NCBI GenBank assembly: GCA_016929295.1 | Contig: JAFGJB010000365.1 | Span: 1-47,516 of the forward strand | Reading direction: 5' to 3' | Origin: Candidatus Zhuqueibacterota bacterium | Lineage (GTDB): Bacteria > Zhuqueibacterota > Zhuqueibacteria > Residuimicrobiales > Krinioviventaceae | DNA length: 47,516 nucleotides | In this document: piece by piece, positions 45,365-47,516 of the stretch | How positions within the stretch are numbered: position 1 is the first letter of the stretch | How the letters are laid out: the number at the start of each line of letters is the position of its first letter | The notes under the pieces: generated by a model | What the model was told of the DNA's origin: nothing | Seen by the model: only the letters and a program-made list of their open reading frames with translations | The model's database searches: none | Program-made: the position numbers and the translations under genes

Positions 45365-45949
45365 TTGAACGCTAAATTGCTGGGGACCTTTATTGGTTTC
45401 GTCTTTTTGCTGACATGCGGCCGAACACCGGAAACCCACTATTTCACCCTGGAATGGCAGCAGTTGTCGAATGCTGATTTGCAGCGGGGCGGCGTGCTGC
45501 ACATCCAAAATTTCGATGCTACGCCCATGCTGAAAAATGACAAGATGATATACAAGACATCCAGGTACCAGATAAAATACGACAATTACCGACGCTGGGT
45601 GATGGCGCCAAACAGCCTGCTCACCTATAAAGCGGCCGAGTATTTCGTGGAAAGCGGACTGTTCGACAGCGTCGTCTTTGACATTCCGCGCGGTTCAGAT
45701 AGCCTTTCGCTTTTTGGCCGGGTGAATCATTTTGAAGAGATCGACTGTGACGGTGAACACAAGGTGGTCGTTTCCATCAGTTTTGAGCTGACCAGCGTTG
45801 ATACACGAGAGCCGTTGCTGCATACGACCATCGAAAAGCAAGCTCCTGTTGCCGGCGGAGCGGTTGACGATATTGTCGCTGCCATGAGCCAGGCGACAAA
45901 GCTGGTCTTTGATGACCTCGCTTCCAAGATTGCAGAACTGTTGGAATGA
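45365..45949 (+). CDS. PqiC-like (DUF330-type) transport auxiliary lipoprotein
   Basis: The frame opens at 45281 inside mlaD, but GGAGG just before 45365 points to a TTG start. This gives 194 residues with a hydrophobic signal and cysteine in FLLTCGRTPETHYFTL. An ATG at 45347 is an alternative. The domain resembles the PqiC/ABC-auxiliary lipoproteins that accompany MCE transporters. It likely acts in the periplasm at the outer membrane. The TTG start is moderate confidence; the family call is better. Confidence 0.75.
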   Translation: MNAKLLGTFIGFVFLLTCGRTPETHYFTLEWQQLSNADLQRGGVLHIQNFDATPMLKNDKMIYKTSRYQIKYDNYRRWVMAPNSLLTYKAAEYFVESGLFDSVVFDIPRGSDSLSLFGRVNHFEEIDCDGEHKVVVSISFELTSVDTREPLLHTTIEKQAPVAGGAVDDIVAAMSQATKLVFDDLASKIAELLE

Positions 45950-45992
45950 AAATTGAATTTGTTAATCCGGCCACTTTTAGATTCACATTAAT

Positions 45993-46091
45993 CCCAACAA
46001 GGGGTGGCTCGGGTACCCAGGAGAATAGCTGCAAATAAAATAATATCAATTACTTCAAATATCTCGCGATTCCAAGCCACCCCTTGTTGGG
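45993..46091 (+). repeat. 17-bp perfect inverted repeat with 65-base spacer
   Basis: CCCAACAAGGGGTGGCT at 45993-46009 is the exact complement of the sequence at 46075-46091. The 65-base spacer is AT-rich and has a small GGGTACCC palindrome at 46010-46017. The pair lies between the PqiC-like and propeptide-like genes. It could be a terminator-like structure or a MITE-like remnant. No flanking duplication was seen. Confidence 0.65.
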
Positions 46092-46138
46092 TGCAAAATA
46101 ATTCACGGCCGAATTAATGACAGAGAGGTGGCCCGATC

Positions 46139-46588
46139 ATGAAACATTTTTGCTTGATCATTCTTTTTTTCCTGTTATTCATTCACTGCGTGGAGAGAGA
46201 GGGTGCAGAAAAGACAGCCATCGGCAGTCTGCAGAAAATTGCTCATCCGAGTGACGCGCAGATCCAGGAGCTTCGCCAGGCGCACGCAGAGATCATCGTC
46301 CGCGAGCCGGATTATATCATCATCCGGACGACAAAAATGACCATGCCGCTGGCTTTCGCCGCGAGTCCGGTCTTGGAAAAAGATCTGGTGCAGCGTTTGG
46401 TGCACATCCATCTCCCCGATTCGACCGCTCTGCAGACGGTGATCAATTCGGGTGTTGATTTTTGGGGCGTCGAGGGCGATACTGCGGTGGCGCGCGCTTT
46501 CGACATTTACATTGATGATCTACGGGCTGCCGGTTTGACTGTGCGCATCGTCGCTCAAAAGGCGGCCAGGCTGGAGGGACAAAAATGA
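46139..46588 (+). CDS. Exported protein resembling an M14 carboxypeptidase propeptide
   Basis: The 149-residue protein has a hydrophobic signal segment, with a cysteine at 17. The residue before it is histidine, so lipidation is weak. The C-terminal half (VHIHLPDSTALQTVINSGVD, then VARAFDIYIDDLRAAGLTVR) matches the pattern of the prodomain found in M14 zinc carboxypeptidases. Its stop overlaps the start of the M14 peptidase gene by 4 bp. I infer an inhibitor or chaperone of that peptidase, encoded separately. No catalytic residues are present. Confidence 0.6.
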   Translation: MKHFCLIILFFLLFIHCVEREGAEKTAIGSLQKIAHPSDAQIQELRQAHAEIIVREPDYIIIRTTKMTMPLAFAASPVLEKDLVQRLVHIHLPDSTALQTVINSGVDFWGVEGDTAVARAFDIYIDDLRAAGLTVRIVAQKAARLEGQK

Positions 46589-47516
46589 AAAAGACTCTCT
46601 TGCTCGTCCTGTCGCTGGCCCTTCTCTCTTGTCTCTTGATCAACAGCATTTGCGATATCGACGATGATCCGGGCGATCCTGATGCCGGGCTCTATCATAC
46701 ATATGCTGAATTGACAAGCGAATTGTCCTCTCTGGCCGATGCCCATAGCGACATTGCCGCCGTCATGCCAATCGGGACTTCTCACCAGGGCAGAGAACTG
46801 TGGGCTATAAAAATCAGCGATGACGTCAACACCGATGAGGATGAAAAAGTCATTGCCCTCATGGGGGCGCACCATGCGCGCGAATGGATCTCCGTCGAAG
46901 TGCCCGTGCTGATCGCTCGTTATTTGCTCGACAATTATGATGCCAATCAGATGGTGAAAGACTATGTCGACAATGCCGAAATCTGGGTTGTCCCTCTGGT
47001 CAATCCGGACGGGCATCACTATTCGGTCAGCTCGGATCGTCTGTGGCGCAAAAATCGCCGCGACAACGGTGATGGCAGTTATGGCGTCGATTTGAATCGC
47101 AATTATAGCTACGCCTGGGGTGGGCCAGGATCATCTGGAGATACCTTTTCAGAAACCTATCGCGGCCCGTCGCCGTTTTCCGAGCCGGAATCGCGCGCGT
47201 GCCGCGATTTCTTGTCCGCTATTGAACCGCGCGCCCTCATCAGCTATCACAGCTATTCCCAGCTCATTTTATTCCCTTGGGGCTATACAGAAGATCCGGC
47301 GCCGGACAAGGCTTTGTTGGAACATCTCGCTGTCACGATGGCAAATGAAATCAAGGCTGTGCACAATGTCAGCTATACAGCGGATCAGGCTTCGGGCCTC
47401 TATCTGGCCAGCGGTGATACGGTCGATTGGCTGTACGCGCTGCTCGGCGTGCCGGCCTTCACCATCGAGCTGCGACCGCGCAGCAGTTATCCGGGATTTG
47501 TCCTGCCCGAGAGCGA
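46585..47516 (+). CDS. M14-family zinc carboxypeptidase (partial at 3' end)
   Basis: The first 310 residues are visible and the gene runs off the window end. A signal segment with LALLSC at residues 11-16 suggests a lipoprotein. The M14 zinc ligands are H97 and E100 in HHARE, and H222 in ISYHSYSQ. E295 in FTIELR is the catalytic base. DLNRNYSYAWG is the substrate-binding segment. It overlaps the upstream propeptide-like gene by ATGA. The remaining C-terminal part, possibly with a sorting domain, cannot be seen. Confidence 0.93.
   Translation, partial: MKKTLLLVLSLALLSCLLINSICDIDDDPGDPDAGLYHTYAELTSELSSLADAHSDIAAVMPIGTSHQGRELWAIKISDDVNTDEDEKVIALMGAHHAREWISVEVPVLIARYLLDNYDANQMVKDYVDNAEIWVVPLVNPDGHHYSVSSDRLWRKNRRDNGDGSYGVDLNRNYSYAWGGPGSSGDTFSETYRGPSPFSEPESRACRDFLSAIEPRALISYHSYSQLILFPWGYTEDPAPDKALLEHLAVTMANEIKAVHNVSYTADQASGLYLASGDTVDWLYALLGVPAFTIELRPRSSYPGFVLPES

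Noticed and set aside
1-47516. tRNA genes, CRISPR arrays, transposases and prophage genes
   Set aside because: I looked for T-loop-like motifs, regular direct repeats, and transposase or integrase motifs in the long frames and saw none. This is a visual search and could miss degenerate cases.

Overview
The window is about 47.5 kb of bacterial chromosome of roughly balanced base composition. Its phylum is inferred, not proven. The gene set fits a Gram-negative, outer-membrane-bearing member of the FCB (Fibrobacterota-Chlorobiota-Bacteroidota) superphylum, perhaps a Calditrichota/KSB1-like lineage. The clues are a glycoside hydrolase with a C-terminal type IX secretion (T9SS)-like sorting domain, several outer-membrane barrels, an Mla/MCE lipid transporter, a DNRLRE-like jelly-roll protein, and an Rnf complex in the order C-D-G-E-A.

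Region 1 (1-15655) is a fused S10-spc-alpha ribosomal superoperon, all on the plus strand. It runs from the end of tuf through rpsJ-rplC-rplD-rplW-rplB-rpsS-rplV-rpsC-rplP-rpmC-rpsQ, then rplN-rplX-rplE-rpsN-rpsH-rplF-rplR-rpsE-rpmD-rplO-secY-adk-map-infA-rpmJ, then rpsM-rpsK-rpsD-rpoA-rplQ, and ends at an intrinsic terminator. Nothing expected is missing. L24, S14, S4 and L36 keep their zinc-binding cysteines, and four genes start with TTG.

Region 2 (15656-22013) holds a signal-peptide protein made of two jelly-roll units, a FadL/PorV-like barrel and a TPR lipoprotein. The metabolic genes rpiB and glyA and the regulator nrdR follow.

Region 3 (22014-28490) is an rnfCDGEA operon for the ion-pumping ferredoxin:NAD oxidoreductase, without rnfB. 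After it come a tatC with a long disordered N-terminal extension and a PHP-domain phosphoesterase.

Region 4 (28491-37735) is a mosaic on both strands. It has an M24 peptidase, a minus-strand pair (CPBP membrane protease and T9SS-type GH99-like protein), and a plus-strand protein with two aspartate-rich motifs suggesting an unassigned class I isoprenoid enzyme. A minus-strand ECF sigma / anti-sigma / DUF4097 operon, a small barrel, a DUF3467 protein and an unknown 93-residue protein complete it.

Region 5 (37736-47516) carries polA with intact proofreading motifs. It is followed by a tightly packed run of a GAF-PP2C phosphatase, an RsbW-like kinase, a STAS protein, MlaE, MlaF, MlaD and a PqiC-like lipoprotein. 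This couples a complete partner-switching module to a lipid-transport ABC system. The window ends with a 17-bp inverted repeat and a gene pair that looks like a separately encoded carboxypeptidase propeptide plus an M14 carboxypeptidase cut by the window edge.

No tRNA, rRNA, CRISPR array, transposase or phage gene was recognised. The best candidates for new biology are the isoprenoid-enzyme-like protein, the partner-switch/Mla operon, the split propeptide-protease pair and the TatC extension.
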